NCBI RefSeq assembly: GCF_015207425.1
Contig: NZ_JADEWZ010000005.1
Location: forward strand, 146,376 to 210,375
Length of the DNA: 64,000 bases
Origin: Lusitaniella coriacea LEGE 07157
Lineage (GTDB): Bacteria; Cyanobacteriota; Cyanobacteriia; Cyanobacteriales; Spirulinaceae
Direction: 5' to 3'
Shown: positions 38,836-47,893 of the stretch, one piece after another
Position numbering within the stretch: position 1 is the stretch's first letter
Layout of the letters: each line of letters begins with the position of its first letter
Notes under the pieces: model-generated
What the model saw: only the letters and a program-made list of their open reading frames with translations
The model's database searches: none
Told to the model about the DNA's origin: nothing
Program-made: the position numbers and the translations under genes

Positions 38836-40152
38836 TTAGCCGCGATCGCGCGACAATTTACGCTCGACCCAACGACTGGCAAGGGACATGGCGTAGCAAA
38901 AAATCCAAAAGAGGAAACCAATGAAGAGGTAAACTTCGCTGGAACGACCGAGAAAGTTGGGGTTTGCGAGGATGGAGTTACTAATTCCCAATAATTCTAC
39001 CAAGCCTACGATCGCGAGCAGGGTTGTATCTTGCATCAAACTGATGAACTGACCGACAATTGCGGGAATCACGGCTTTTAAGGCTTGGGGGAGAACGATC
39101 AGGCTGAGGGTTAAGGGAGTGTTCAGTCCCAGTGCCATTGCTGCTTCGCTTTGTCCCCTGGGGACAGCTTGTAAGCCACCACGGACATTTTCGGCAAGAT
39201 AGGCGGAACTAAACAAGGTTAACCCGACAATGGCTCGAATCGCGCGATCGGGTCGCATTCCTTCCGGGAGAAAGAGGGGTAAGAGGACTTGTCCCATGAA
39301 GAGAATGGTGATCAAAGGAATACCGCGAATAAATTCAATGTACGCGATCGACAGCCACCGCACAACAGGTAAGGTGCTGCGTCGTCCCAATGCCATGAGT
39401 ACGCCAACGGGAAAGCAAATAACAATGCTAATAGTTGCGGTGAAGATGGTCAGGAGCAAACCTTGCCATTCATTCGTACTGACTCCTTCAAGGATGAATC
39501 CGCCGCCAATCAGCCACCAACCTATCAAAAATACCAAAAACCAGCCAAAGGCAATCCATTTACCGAGTTCGGGGATTTTTTTCCCGGCGAGTCGTCCCAC
39601 CCAAGCACTGAAAATAACTAACCCCAAGAGTCCCAGTAGTAGTAAACGATAGGGAATGGGGGTTGGGGTGAGGGCAAAAAGAGCAGCAACAACGCCCAAA
39701 CCGATTAAAATACTGCGACTGAAGAGTTTAGCTGCATTTCTCGCGATAATACCCCAGGATAATCCTGAAAAGAGGGAAATAATACTCAATAGCGTCCACA
39801 ATCGCCAATATTGTTCGCTAGGATATCGTCCAGCCATGAAGAGGTGTAAGTTTCTGGGGATGACATCCCATTGCGCGGGTTCGACAACTTGACAACTCCC
39901 GATGAAGTTTGACCAATTGTTTAAGGCTTCTGGGTTAAGGGAAAGGAAGGAGCCAATGATTGCGTCCACAGTACTAGCTGAAGCGGGAAATTGGCACAGA
40001 ACAGACCACAAAAGGAATCGCCACAGCAGGTAGAGGAAAATTAAACCCAAGACGACGGTAATAATGCCGTTGTACCAGGGACTAAAGAGGTTTTTTTGAA
40101 TCCAACGAACGGGGGTTTCCCGCATTTCGGGAGGTGGCGAAATATCAGTCAT
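38836..40152 (-). CDS. Amino-acid ABC transporter permease (BztC/AapM/NatH-like)
   Basis: 438 residues with about eight to nine membrane helices. The N-terminal 210 residues are the extension seen in the large HisM-type permeases of Aap/Bzt/Nat systems. The EAA loop, SEAAMALGLNTPLTLSLIVL followed by PQALKAVIP, contacts the ATPase. Such systems normally include a second permease and a periplasmic binding protein encoded upstream. Here the upstream sequence is a repeat and an AT-rich island, so the operon is incomplete at this locus. Confidence 0.9.
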   Translation of the reverse strand: MTDISPPPEMRETPVRWIQKNLFSPWYNGIITVVLGLIFLYLLWRFLLWSVLCQFPASASTVDAIIGSFLSLNPEALNNWSNFIGSCQVVEPAQWDVIPRNLHLFMAGRYPSEQYWRLWTLLSIISLFSGLSWGIIARNAAKLFSRSILIGLGVVAALFALTPTPIPYRLLLLGLLGLVIFSAWVGRLAGKKIPELGKWIAFGWFLVFLIGWWLIGGGFILEGVSTNEWQGLLLTIFTATISIVICFPVGVLMALGRRSTLPVVRWLSIAYIEFIRGIPLITILFMGQVLLPLFLPEGMRPDRAIRAIVGLTLFSSAYLAENVRGGLQAVPRGQSEAAMALGLNTPLTLSLIVLPQALKAVIPAIVGQFISLMQDTTLLAIVGLVELLGISNSILANPNFLGRSSEVYLFIGFLFWIFCYAMSLASRWVERKLSRDRG

Positions 40153-40242
40153 CAGTTATCAGTGCCTAACAGCGAGACAATAGACAATCGGCAATAGCGA
40201 CCAACTTATTGTCTCTTAAAATATGAAATCATGAAAACAACG

Positions 40243-40310
40243 CTACAGATGAATGGCACGAATGGCACTGACTTAGCGCTGGTGGACATTGCCCCACCTT
40301 TGTATGCTCA
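40243..40310. repeat. Inverted copy of the island-associated repeat
   Basis: GAATGGCACTGACTTA (40260-40275) is the reverse complement of the core at 20388-20403. It is followed by GGTGGACATTGCCCCACC. It marks the left boundary of the second AT-rich island. Confidence 0.65.
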
Positions 40311-40346
40311 GAAATAGGTAACTCGTCCCACCCTACTTCTAAAGCT

Positions 40347-41054
40347 ATGTTAGCAATTGAAGAAAATAAAATCTTAAGGTTTCTCATTCAATGGCATAAA
40401 GAAGAAATTTATCATCTTTTGCTTAAATTATTTAACAACTTAGACCACGAACCGTCTCTTGACGAGATATTGCAGTATTTGAATGATTTACCTTTTTCAA
40501 GCTTGTATCAAGATATGATTAATTATTTTGAATGGGAAGAAATAATAGAAGCTTTTGCTTTTATTTTTGAAAACGATCCTTCTTGTTTTAGAAATAGCCC
40601 TAAATCGATTAACTCATTCATGAATGAACTTCCGTTCCCACGATATATCGTGGGAATTTGTTATATAATGATTTACGGTTTTTTCGATCGAGAAGCATAT
40701 CTGCTTAGAGAGCCAGTCTGGAATAATATACTCAATCAAAATCCAGTTTTTGCATCTCCTCGGCTAATATCTGGCTCGTTGCAGAAATTATTTGAGCCTC
40801 AAGAGCTATTAGAGCGCTCTGTTGAACTTCTTGGTCAGGAAAACGGTAACTGGGAGTTTTATGGCGATATCTTAATTTATAAGCGTGATGAAAACATAAC
40901 TCTCCAAGAAGTCATTGATTGTCTTCAAGAAAAGCTAAAAACTGAAAGAAATCAATCAAGAATTCGTAAATACAAAAAACACAAAAGAAAGTATCTAATA
41001 GAAAAGTTGGGTAATAGATTGGATAGTATAGCAACATGGGTATTAAGAATTTGA
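40347..41054 (+). CDS. Hypothetical protein in AT-rich island
   Basis: 235 residues, no recognised domain and no signal peptide. It is predicted all-helical, with a run of Leu/Ile/Phe (IYHLLLKLFNNL, YIVGICYIMIYGFF) and a basic C-terminal tail (RKYKKHKRKYLIEKLGNR). Base composition is clearly more AT-rich than neighbouring genes and HIP1 is absent, suggesting recent transfer. ATG 40347 has no obvious ribosome binding site. The next gene follows in the same direction after 69 nt. Confidence 0.55.
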   Translation: MLAIEENKILRFLIQWHKEEIYHLLLKLFNNLDHEPSLDEILQYLNDLPFSSLYQDMINYFEWEEIIEAFAFIFENDPSCFRNSPKSINSFMNELPFPRYIVGICYIMIYGFFDREAYLLREPVWNNILNQNPVFASPRLISGSLQKLFEPQELLERSVELLGQENGNWEFYGDILIYKRDENITLQEVIDCLQEKLKTERNQSRIRKYKKHKRKYLIEKLGNRLDSIATWVLRI

Positions 41055-41123
41055 ACAAGCTTTATCTTCTATAATTGGGAAGTAGAAGTAAATATGAAAT
41101 CTTTGAAGCCGAGGGATTAATTA

Positions 41124-41549
41124 ATGTTTTCTTTTTCTTGGGCTATCGGATCAGGTGATAATTGCAAAGGTGGGATGAGGCACAAAGTCACCTTAAATCA
41201 GGTCATTGCAATGTTAGAGGAAATCGCTCAAAAATCTGGTGCGGTGACTCTCGATATTATCAATGGATCTGAGATAGGTCCACAAAATTTACAGGTACAA
41301 GCTGAGAAAGGCTACTTTGTTATCTTCTTAGGAGAAGATGATGGGGAAGACTATAATGTAAGAACATACACAAACTACTCTGCTGATTCAAAGCAGGTAG
41401 ATATACTCGGTCAAATGTGGGATTTAGGGTTGGTCTGTACAGACTTCGATATTGTTAAGAAGATTTTTCGAGAGTTTATAGAAAGAGGGGCTGAGTACAG
41501 GACAAAAGTTATGGTGAGTCGCATAGGTAGGTTGGGTAGAATAAAATGA
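41124..41549 (+). CDS. Small hypothetical protein (DUF6911-like, tentative)
   Basis: 141 residues, beginning MFSFSWAIGSGDNCKGGM with VTLNQVIAMLEEIAQKSGAV and a core of VQAEKGYFVIFLGEDDGEDY. From memory this resembles a family found in immunity-gene arrays (DUF6911), but I could not check. The last about eight residues (RIGRLGRIK) are encoded by the arm of an 89-bp palindromic element that also supplies the stop codon, so the original C-terminus was replaced. Confidence 0.55.
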   Translation: MFSFSWAIGSGDNCKGGMRHKVTLNQVIAMLEEIAQKSGAVTLDIINGSEIGPQNLQVQAEKGYFVIFLGEDDGEDYNVRTYTNYSADSKQVDILGQMWDLGLVCTDFDIVKKIFREFIERGAEYRTKVMVSRIGRLGRIK

Positions 41550-41615
41550 AACCCAACATTCGCAAGACTTTTACCTGAGTTTGTTGGGTTTCGCTCGCGC
41601 TCAACGCCAACCTAC
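41527..41615. mobile_element. 89-bp MITE-like palindromic element
   Basis: Outer arms are GTAGGTTGG (41527-41535) and CCAACCTAC (41607-41615). Inner arms are GAAACCCAACA (41548-41558) and TGTTGGGTTTC (41582-41592). Two nested inverted repeats in one short element are typical of non-autonomous cyanobacterial repeats of the GTTGGGTTTCG type. It overlaps the 3' end of the preceding gene. Confidence 0.75.
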
Positions 41616-42062
41616 GAAAAAATAGAGTTTTTATCTTGCTTTCCATTTTTTGTCCTGTACAAAGAAAGAGGGGATGTATCAGAGGATTTGTTAAGTTAAG
41701 CTACTACTATGTGTGGCTCAGTAATCACACAGAGTTGACATTGACACCACTTTGACTAAGACATAACAACTTAATCAGTGAATGCCTCAATGTCGCCACG
41801 ATTGTATTCCGGTTAGCACGATCTTCATTGCCTGCTTCACCTATCACTAAAAGAAGTTTTTCGAGATATGTTGCCAAGGGTTTTTATTCAGAAGATTGGA
41901 CTTGTCAATGTGAGGGTCGCCCATGCAGAATTCCTAATTTTTCAGATTTTATGAATAAAATGGGAGAATAGTTTTTGTGAGAGAAGAGTATTGCCAAACT
42001 TTTAGCTTGTGGGCATTGCCCACCCTACAACTTTGTGCCTCACCAAGCTGGGAAACGCTATA
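41616..42062. other. AT-rich spacer without a supportable gene
   Basis: About 450 nt. A plus-strand frame near 41780-41971 is open for some 60 codons (ending DFMNKMGE) but has no start and no recognised family. Minus-strand fragments are interrupted. GGGCATTGCCCACC near 42012 is another short palindromic repeat. Confidence 0.4.
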
Positions 42063-42548
42063 ATGATGATTTTTGTAAATTATATGAGTTGGTTTTTCAT
42101 GAGTAAAAAAATGGCTATTTGTATTGGCATATTTCTTGTTTTTTGTACGATCTCACTCGTTTATTTCTTGTTTTTAGATTCAGACATGGATGTCAAAAGA
42201 AGAACTCGCGATCATTTCAATGTTCCAAGACTAAGTCCAGTCAGTCCTAAGACAGTTAGATCCACTATCTTGACTGAACTTCCCCTGAAAAGCCATTTAA
42301 GTTCAGTTATTTCTTTTCTTGAAAAAGGAGGTCTTGTCGTTACAGATCAAAAAGGTTTTTATCTGCCTCAAAAAAGTCGTTCAAAGTGTATGCTTCTAGC
42401 AAACCAACTGTTATGCTATATTCCTTTTAGTCATGAAAAAGTTAATTTTAAATTTAGTCGACTAGGGGGATATAGAATTAAATTATTTTTTGATAATCAA
42501 AAGCAACTGAAAGAAGTTGAGGTAGAAGAAGATTGGGTTTTTCTTTAA
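42063..42548 (+). CDS. Hypothetical membrane-anchored protein
   Basis: About 161 residues if started at ATG 42063; ATG 42099 (MSKKMAICIG) is equally possible. A single N-terminal membrane helix (MAICIGIFLVFCTISLVYFL) is followed by a soluble region with two predicted strand clusters (SVISFLEKGGLVVTDQKGFY, YRIKLFFDNQKQLKEVEVEE). I do not recognise it. AT-rich, in the second island. Confidence 0.5.
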   Translation: MMIFVNYMSWFFMSKKMAICIGIFLVFCTISLVYFLFLDSDMDVKRRTRDHFNVPRLSPVSPKTVRSTILTELPLKSHLSSVISFLEKGGLVVTDQKGFYLPQKSRSKCMLLANQLLCYIPFSHEKVNFKFSRLGGYRIKLFFDNQKQLKEVEVEEDWVFL

Positions 42549-42632
42549 TCGCTTTTATGAGAGAAAATCCATCTCCCCATCCCCTTCATCAAACCAGCCC
42601 CCGACCTTCCCATTGCGAATTGAGGTCGAGGG

Positions 42633-42653
42633 ATGCTGAGGTTTCCTCAGCAT
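42633..42653. repeat. Perfect 9-bp inverted repeat with 3-nt loop
   Basis: ATGCTGAGG-TTT-CCTCAGCAT, downstream of the membrane-anchored protein and just before the xylanase remnant. It could terminate the upstream transcript, although no T-run follows. Confidence 0.45.
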
Positions 42654-42686
42654 ATCCAATCGACCTATTGGCAATTGCGAATTGAT

Positions 42687-43211
42687 ATGTCCCCCATCCC
42701 CCCCAACTTTAAATTCGGCACCGCCGTCCACCCCGGACAGCTCAAAAACAACCCCCGCTACCGCCAAATCCTCCAAGAGGAATTCAACCTCCTGATCCCC
42801 GAAAACGCCCTGAAATGCGGTTGGGTGTGCCAAACCCCCAACACCTACAACTTCCAAGCCGCCGACCGCATCGTAGAATTCGCCCAACAACACAACCAAG
42901 CCGTGCGCGGTCACGTCCTCTGCTGGCACATGGGCTACGCCCCCTGGATGAAAAAACTCACCACCCTCGAACTCGAAAAAGTCCTGCGCGACTACATCTT
43001 CGCCACCGTCGAACGCTATAAAGGACAATGCTACGCCTGGGACGTAATCAGCGAAGCCATCAACGATAAAGGTCGCCCTCGCCCCTCCATTTGGAGCGCC
43101 ATCGAAGGCTACATCCCCAAATGCTTCCAATGGGCGCGCCAAGCCGACCCCGACGCGCAACTCATTTATAATGTTTCTTTTGAGAAAGCGCGATCGCGCG
43201 AACCAGAATAA
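42687..43211 (+). pseudogene. Truncated GH10 endo-1,4-beta-xylanase
   Basis: The N-terminal half of a GH10 barrel: FKFGTAVHPGQLKNNPRYRQ, ENALKCGWVCQTPNTYNFQA (start of the family's EN-MKW-like strand), RGHVLCWHMGYAPWM and AWDVISEAINDKG, which retains the general acid/base Glu. The sequence diverges after DPDAQLIYN (about 43170) and stops at 43211 with an unrelated tail (VSFEKARSREPE), so the half carrying the nucleophile Glu is missing. Third codon positions are strongly C-rich, unlike adjacent genes. It is probably non-functional as a xylanase. Confidence 0.8.
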
Positions 43212-43287
43212 AGGTTTGGACTGCGCGATCGCTAACTTCGGCAGATCCCATTCTCGGCGAATTTGCAGGAGTGCGAAAGCATTCAAG

Positions 43288-44517
43288 CTAGGCAACGATT
43301 TGAGAGACGACCCCCGCACCGATCGTGCGACCGCCTTCGCGGATAGCAAAGCGCATTCCCTGTTCAATCGCGATCGCGTCGTGCAATTCCACGGTCATCT
43401 TAACCCGATCTCCAGGCATCACCATTGCTGCGGTTTGTCCTTCATCAGTAGTGAGGGCGCGAATCGTTCCGGTGACATCGGTGGTTCGCACGTAGAATTG
43501 CGGGCGATAGCCAGGGACAAAGGGTTTGTGGCGACCGCCTTCTGCCTTTGTCAGGACGTAAACCTCCGATTCAAACCGCAGGTGAGGCGTAATCGAACCC
43601 GGTGCAGCAAGCACCATCCCCCGTTCGATCGCTTCCTTGGGAATTCCCCGCAGTAGCACGCCAACATTGTAGCCCGCGATCGCTTCTGCCAAAGGTTTTT
43701 GGAACATTTCGATGTCGGTGACAACGGTTTCCTGCGTGGCTTGAAGACCGACAATTTCAATCTTGTCATTGCGCCTGACCGTCCCCCGTTCGATTTTGCC
43801 CGTAGCAACAGTTCCGCGACCGCCAATGGAAAAAACATCCTCAACGGACATCAGAAATGGCTTGTCGGCTTCGCGAAGAGGCATAGGGATGGAGGAATCA
43901 ACCGCATCCATCAACGCATAGATATCGTCTACCCAAGCATTCTCGCCTCGTTGCAGGTTGGGGTTCGCCGTCAGGACTTCGAGAGCTTTCAGAGCAGAAC
44001 CCGCAATAATAGGAATGTCATCGCCGGGAAAATCGAAGCGGCTTAGAAGTTCGCGCACCTCCAATTCAACCAGTTCGAGCAATTCCCCATCGTCCACCAA
44101 ATCTTTTTTGTTGATAAAGACAACGAGATTGCTAACGCCCACCTGCTTCGCTAAGAGTAAGTGTTCCCGCGTTTGCGGCATAGAACCGTCTGATGCAGAG
44201 ACGAGCAGAATCGCACCGTCCATTTGGGCTGCACCCGCGATCGTATTTTTCACGTAGTCCGCGTGTCCGGGACAATCGATGTGGGCGTAGTGGCGGTTTG
44301 CGGTTTCATACTCCACATGAGCGGTGTTGATCGTAATGCCCCTTTCCTGTTCTTCCGGAGCAGCATCAATCTCATCGTACTGCATCGCTTCTGCCTGACC
44401 CAGTGCTGCCAACGCCATTGTGATCGCTGCGGTTAGCGTGGTTTTACCGTGGTCTACATGACCGATGGTGCCGATATTGATGTGGGGTTTGGTCAGTTCA
44501 AATTGCGTGCGTACCAT
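43288..44517 (-). CDS. tuf: Elongation factor Tu, stand-alone divergent copy
   Basis: 409 residues with all three EF-Tu domains. G1 is GHVDHGKTT, the switch II His is in [11 protein letters not shown]4 is NKKD and G5 is GSALKA. EF-Tu-GTP delivers aminoacyl-tRNA to the ribosome. The C-terminal [10 protein letters not shown] is intact. Several normally invariant positions differ from the usual cyanobacterial protein as I remember it (KNTIAGAAQ where KNMITGAAQ is usual; [12 protein letters not shown] at the N-terminus). It is not beside rpsL, rpsG or fusA, so it is probably a second tuf gene rather than the str-operon copy. Confidence 0.93.
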   Translation of the reverse strand: MVRTQFELTKPHINIGTIGHVDHGKTTLTAAITMALAALGQAEAMQYDEIDAAPEEQERGITINTAHVEYETANRHYAHIDCPGHADYVKNTIAGAAQMDGAILLVSASDGSMPQTREHLLLAKQVGVSNLVVFINKKDLVDDGELLELVELEVRELLSRFDFPGDDIPIIAGSALKALEVLTANPNLQRGENAWVDDIYALMDAVDSSIPMPLREADKPFLMSVEDVFSIGGRGTVATGKIERGTVRRNDKIEIVGLQATQETVVTDIEMFQKPLAEAIAGYNVGVLLRGIPKEAIERGMVLAAPGSITPHLRFESEVYVLTKAEGGRHKPFVPGYRPQFYVRTTDVTGTIRALTTDEGQTAAMVMPGDRVKMTVELHDAIAIEQGMRFAIREGGRTIGAGVVSQIVA

Positions 44518-44559
44518 GATGCTATTTCATTTCCTGTAGTTGTAAATGTTTTCACTACA

Positions 44560-44590
44560 ATTATACTACAAAAAGATAATAACGGTGCAA
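44560..44590 (-). promoter_or_regulatory. Candidate sigma-70-type promoter for tuf
   Basis: On the minus strand TTGCAC (44590-44585) and a perfect TATAAT (44565-44560) are separated by 19 nt. The -10 element lies about 45 nt upstream of the start codon. Spacing is slightly long. Confidence 0.45.
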
Positions 44591-44760
44591 TCGAGTAATC
44601 AAAGAAGATCGAAAGCATCCGCAAAAAATGCATAACCCATCATGCCCCAGAAATATAAACACAATAGCGGCGGGTTTCAACAACGACCTCTGACACCCAA
44701 TAATGGAGCGCAAAACCCGCCCTTTCTTCAATTCGGACACAAGAAGATATCCTGAATCCT

Positions 44761-44788
44761 GTAGAGACGTTCGATGAAACGTCCTTAC
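44761..44788. repeat. Small dispersed palindrome of the TAGAGACGTTTC type
   Basis: GTAGAGACGTTCGATGAAAC followed by GTCCTTACC contains GACGTT/AACGTC arms (44766-44771 and 44778-44783). Similar short palindromes are common in cyanobacterial spacers. It lies 25 nt upstream of the CHAT gene. Confidence 0.45.
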
Positions 44789-44812
44789 CCTGACCTCCTT
44801 TAACAAATCCCT

Positions 44813-47800
44813 ATGCTTCCTTCTCAACTCCTTAACCCTAAATGGGCTACGGGTTTAACCCTTGCTCTCCTGCTGTCGGCTTTCTCCCTCCCCGTTTCGG
44901 CAGTAGTGAAGAATGAAAATAATCGCCGGGTTGACGCTGAATGGACTTTGAGGCAAGATAGCGCAATTCCAGAACTGGGAAGACTTGCCCAAGCGCAACC
45001 GACACAAGATAGACGTGCAGAGGCATTTCGGCTAACTCAAGAAGGACTTCAACATCATCGTAGAGGTCAATTTCAAGAAGCAATTGAGTACTATCAACAA
45101 TCCTTAGCCATCCTCCAAGAAATACGTGATCGCGTGGGGGAAGGAACAATCCTCAACAATATGGGTGACATTTACCGCAGGCTAGGGCAGTACCCAGAGG
45201 CAATTAGATCCCTTCAACAATCCCTAGCTATTCATATTGAAACGGGCAATCGTTCTGGAGAAAGCACAGCACTCAATAACCTGGGCAGTATTTACGACAA
45301 CCGAGGGCAATACCAAGAAGCAATTGAGTACTACCAACAATCTTTAGCTATTTTGCGGGAAGTGGGGAATTTAGTAAAAGAAGGCAAAACCCTTAGCAAT
45401 CTGGGTTGGGTTTACGCAAACTTAGGACAATACCCAGAAGCAATCGAGTACTACCAACAATCTTTAGCCATTTTTCGGGAAGTTGGCGATCGCAAAGGGG
45501 AGAGAACAACCCTCGATAATCTGAGCTTAATTTACGTTAGCCAGGGACCGTACCAAAAGGCGGTTGAGTACTACAAAGAATCTCTAGCTATCGATAGAGA
45601 AACAGGAGATCGCGTTGGTGAAGGAGTAACTCTTAGCTATCTAGGTAACATTTACCGGAATCAAGGAAAGTATGCAGAGGCAATTGAATACTATCAAAAA
45701 GCTTTAGCGATTCATCAGGAAGTGGGCAATCGCGAACTAGAAGGGGAAATTGTCAGTAATCTGGGTGGGGTTTACAAAGATCGAGGACAGTACCAAGAAG
45801 CTATTGAATACTATCAACAGGCTTTAGCTATCCACCAAGAAGTGGGCAATCGCGCTGTGCAAGGAATAACCCTTAACAATCTAACTGGAGTTTACTGGCA
45901 CCTGGGTCAATACTCAAAAGCCATTGAAAACTATCAACGCGCTCTAGCAATTCATCAAGAAGTGGGCAATCGCACCGCAGAAGGGGACACCCTCAACAAC
46001 CTAGGAAACATTTATAGTTCTCTAGGAAAGTACCAAGAAGCAATTGAATCCTACGAACAATCGTTAGCGATTACGAGGGAAACGGGCAATCGCGGCAAAG
46101 AAGGGCTATACCTTCAAAATCTGGGCGCGGTTTACCTCAAATTGGAACAGTATCAAGAAGCAATTAAATATATTCAAAAAGCTTTAGCGATTCATCAGGA
46201 AGTGGGCAATCGCGCGGGGAAAGGGCTATCCCTCAACAACTTGGGCGCAGTTTACGGCAACCTAGGACAGCACAAAGAAGCGATTAAATACTACCAACAA
46301 GCTTTAGCCATACGCAGAGAGGTAGGGGATCGCGCAGGGGAAGGGCTATCCCTCAACAACCTAGGTACAGTTTACTTCAACCAAAAGCAGTACGCCGATG
46401 CCGAAGCAAACCTCTACGCTGCCATTGATGTTTTGGACTCTCTGCGTACCCCAGAACTCGCCGATGCCGATAAAATCTCTCTCTTTGAAACTCAAGCGCA
46501 TACCTACCGACTTCTCCAACACACCCTCATCGCCCAAAAGAAAACCGATCGCGCGCTGGAAATTTCCGAACGGGGACGCGCCAGAGCATTCGTGGAACTC
46601 CTAGCAAAACAACTCAACCCCCAATCCAACGAACTGCCCAACATTGACCCTCCATCCATCGAGGAAATTAAACAAATCGCTAAAGCGCAAAACGCCACCC
46701 TCGTTCAATACTCCGTTCTTTCTAATTCTCTTCTCATTTGGGTGATTCAACCCACTGGAAAAATCGACTTCCGCACCGTGGATTTGCAAAAACTCGATGG
46801 TTCCCTTGCCAATATCACAGAACTTGCTCGAATTGAAGCGGCTAACCCACGAAGTTCAGGAAGTGGAGACGAGTTTACATCCCTAATTCGCAGTACGCAG
46901 GAATCTCTTCGCACTGACTCTCCTGCAACTTCAGGAGATAGCGCAGATAAACCTCTCAAGCGCCTCCGACAACTGCATCAACTGCTGATTGCACCTATCG
47001 CGGATCTGCTTCCCGCGAATCCCGAAAATCGGGTTATTTTCATCCCCCATCAATCTCTGTTCTACGTTCCCTTTCCGGCACTCCAAGACGAAGAATTCAA
47101 CTATTTAATTGAAAAACATACAATCCTCACTGCGCCTTCGATTCAGGTTCTGCAACTCACCCGCAAGCATCGGCAACGTCTTACTATTCCTTCTTCTCTG
47201 GAGGATCGCGCCCTCATTGTGGGCAATCCCACCATGCCTTGGATTCCCGATGAAGAGGGAGATTTATTCCAACTCTCCAATCTCTCCGGTGCGGAACGCG
47301 AAGCCACCGAAATTGCTCAAATGCTTAATGTGGAAACGCTTTTAGGCGCAAATGCCACAGAAACGACTGTCTCGCAACGCATGAAAACCGCTCGCCTGAT
47401 TCATTTCGCTACCCACGGACTCCTGGATGATTTTGGCTACGGGATTCCTGGCGCGATCGCGCTTGCACCCTCTGGGAACAGGACGGAAGGGAGATCGATT
47501 TTCGGAGATCCCAACGATGGTCTATTGACCTCTGGGGAGATTGTCACCATGACCCAAAATAATCCCCTAAATGCCGAATTGGTAGTTCTGAGCGCCTGCG
47601 AGACAGGTTTGGGCGATCTTTCGGGGGATGGCATCATCGGTTTATCCCGTTCTTTGATTACCGCCGGGGTTCCTAGTATTGTGGTGTCTTTGTGGAAGGT
47701 TCCTGATGTGGAGACGAGGGAGTTGATGACGGAGTTTTACACGAATCGCTACCTGAAAAACATGGATAAAGCCCAAGCATTGCGTCAGGCGATGTTGACC

Positions 47801-47869
47801 GTGATAGAAGGGGATTCCCCCGATCCCAGTGCGTGGGCGGCGTTTACATTAATTGGCGAAGCAGAGTAG
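44813..47869 (+). CDS. TPR-CHAT protein (caspase-like peptidase domain)
   Basis: 1018 residues. A signal-like hydrophobic N-terminus (TGLTLALLLSAFSLPVSA) is followed by twelve 40-residue TPR units (residues about 65-545) with consensus GQYQEAIEYYQQSLAIHQEV. The C-terminal CHAT domain has the catalytic His in LIHFATHGLLDD and the catalytic Cys in VVLSACETGLGD. CHAT peptidases are caspase/separase relatives; cyanobacterial TPR-CHAT proteins are numerous and mostly uncharacterised. If exported it would act outside the cytoplasm. It diverges from tuf, and a PIN toxin-antitoxin pair converges downstream. Confidence 0.92.
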   Translation: MLPSQLLNPKWATGLTLALLLSAFSLPVSAVVKNENNRRVDAEWTLRQDSAIPELGRLAQAQPTQDRRAEAFRLTQEGLQHHRRGQFQEAIEYYQQSLAILQEIRDRVGEGTILNNMGDIYRRLGQYPEAIRSLQQSLAIHIETGNRSGESTALNNLGSIYDNRGQYQEAIEYYQQSLAILREVGNLVKEGKTLSNLGWVYANLGQYPEAIEYYQQSLAIFREVGDRKGERTTLDNLSLIYVSQGPYQKAVEYYKESLAIDRETGDRVGEGVTLSYLGNIYRNQGKYAEAIEYYQKALAIHQEVGNRELEGEIVSNLGGVYKDRGQYQEAIEYYQQALAIHQEVGNRAVQGITLNNLTGVYWHLGQYSKAIENYQRALAIHQEVGNRTAEGDTLNNLGNIYSSLGKYQEAIESYEQSLAITRETGNRGKEGLYLQNLGAVYLKLEQYQEAIKYIQKALAIHQEVGNRAGKGLSLNNLGAVYGNLGQHKEAIKYYQQALAIRREVGDRAGEGLSLNNLGTVYFNQKQYADAEANLYAAIDVLDSLRTPELADADKISLFETQAHTYRLLQHTLIAQKKTDRALEISERGRARAFVELLAKQLNPQSNELPNIDPPSIEEIKQIAKAQNATLVQYSVLSNSLLIWVIQPTGKIDFRTVDLQKLDGSLANITELARIEAANPRSSGSGDEFTSLIRSTQESLRTDSPATSGDSADKPLKRLRQLHQLLIAPIADLLPANPENRVIFIPHQSLFYVPFPALQDEEFNYLIEKHTILTAPSIQVLQLTRKHRQRLTIPSSLEDRALIVGNPTMPWIPDEEGDLFQLSNLSGAEREATEIAQMLNVETLLGANATETTVSQRMKTARLIHFATHGLLDDFGYGIPGAIALAPSGNRTEGRSIFGDPNDGLLTSGEIVTMTQNNPLNAELVVLSACETGLGDLSGDGIIGLSRSLITAGVPSIVVSLWKVPDVETRELMTEFYTNRYLKNMDKAQALRQAMLTVIEGDSPDPSAWAAFTLIGEAE

Positions 47870-47893
47870 GGATACGGGGATAAAGGGCAAAAA

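Noticed and set aside
41780..41971. Open frame ending DFMNKMGE between the MITE-like element and 42063
   Set aside because: No start codon, interrupted upstream, and no recognised family on either strand.
42555..43367. Long minus-strand open frame (270 codons)
   Set aside because: It is antisense to the GH10 remnant and the end of tuf; the C-rich bias of the plus strand keeps it open, and its product resembles no protein.
44518..44812. tRNA gene near tuf
   Set aside because: No cloverleaf or T-arm consensus was seen in the 295-nt spacer.
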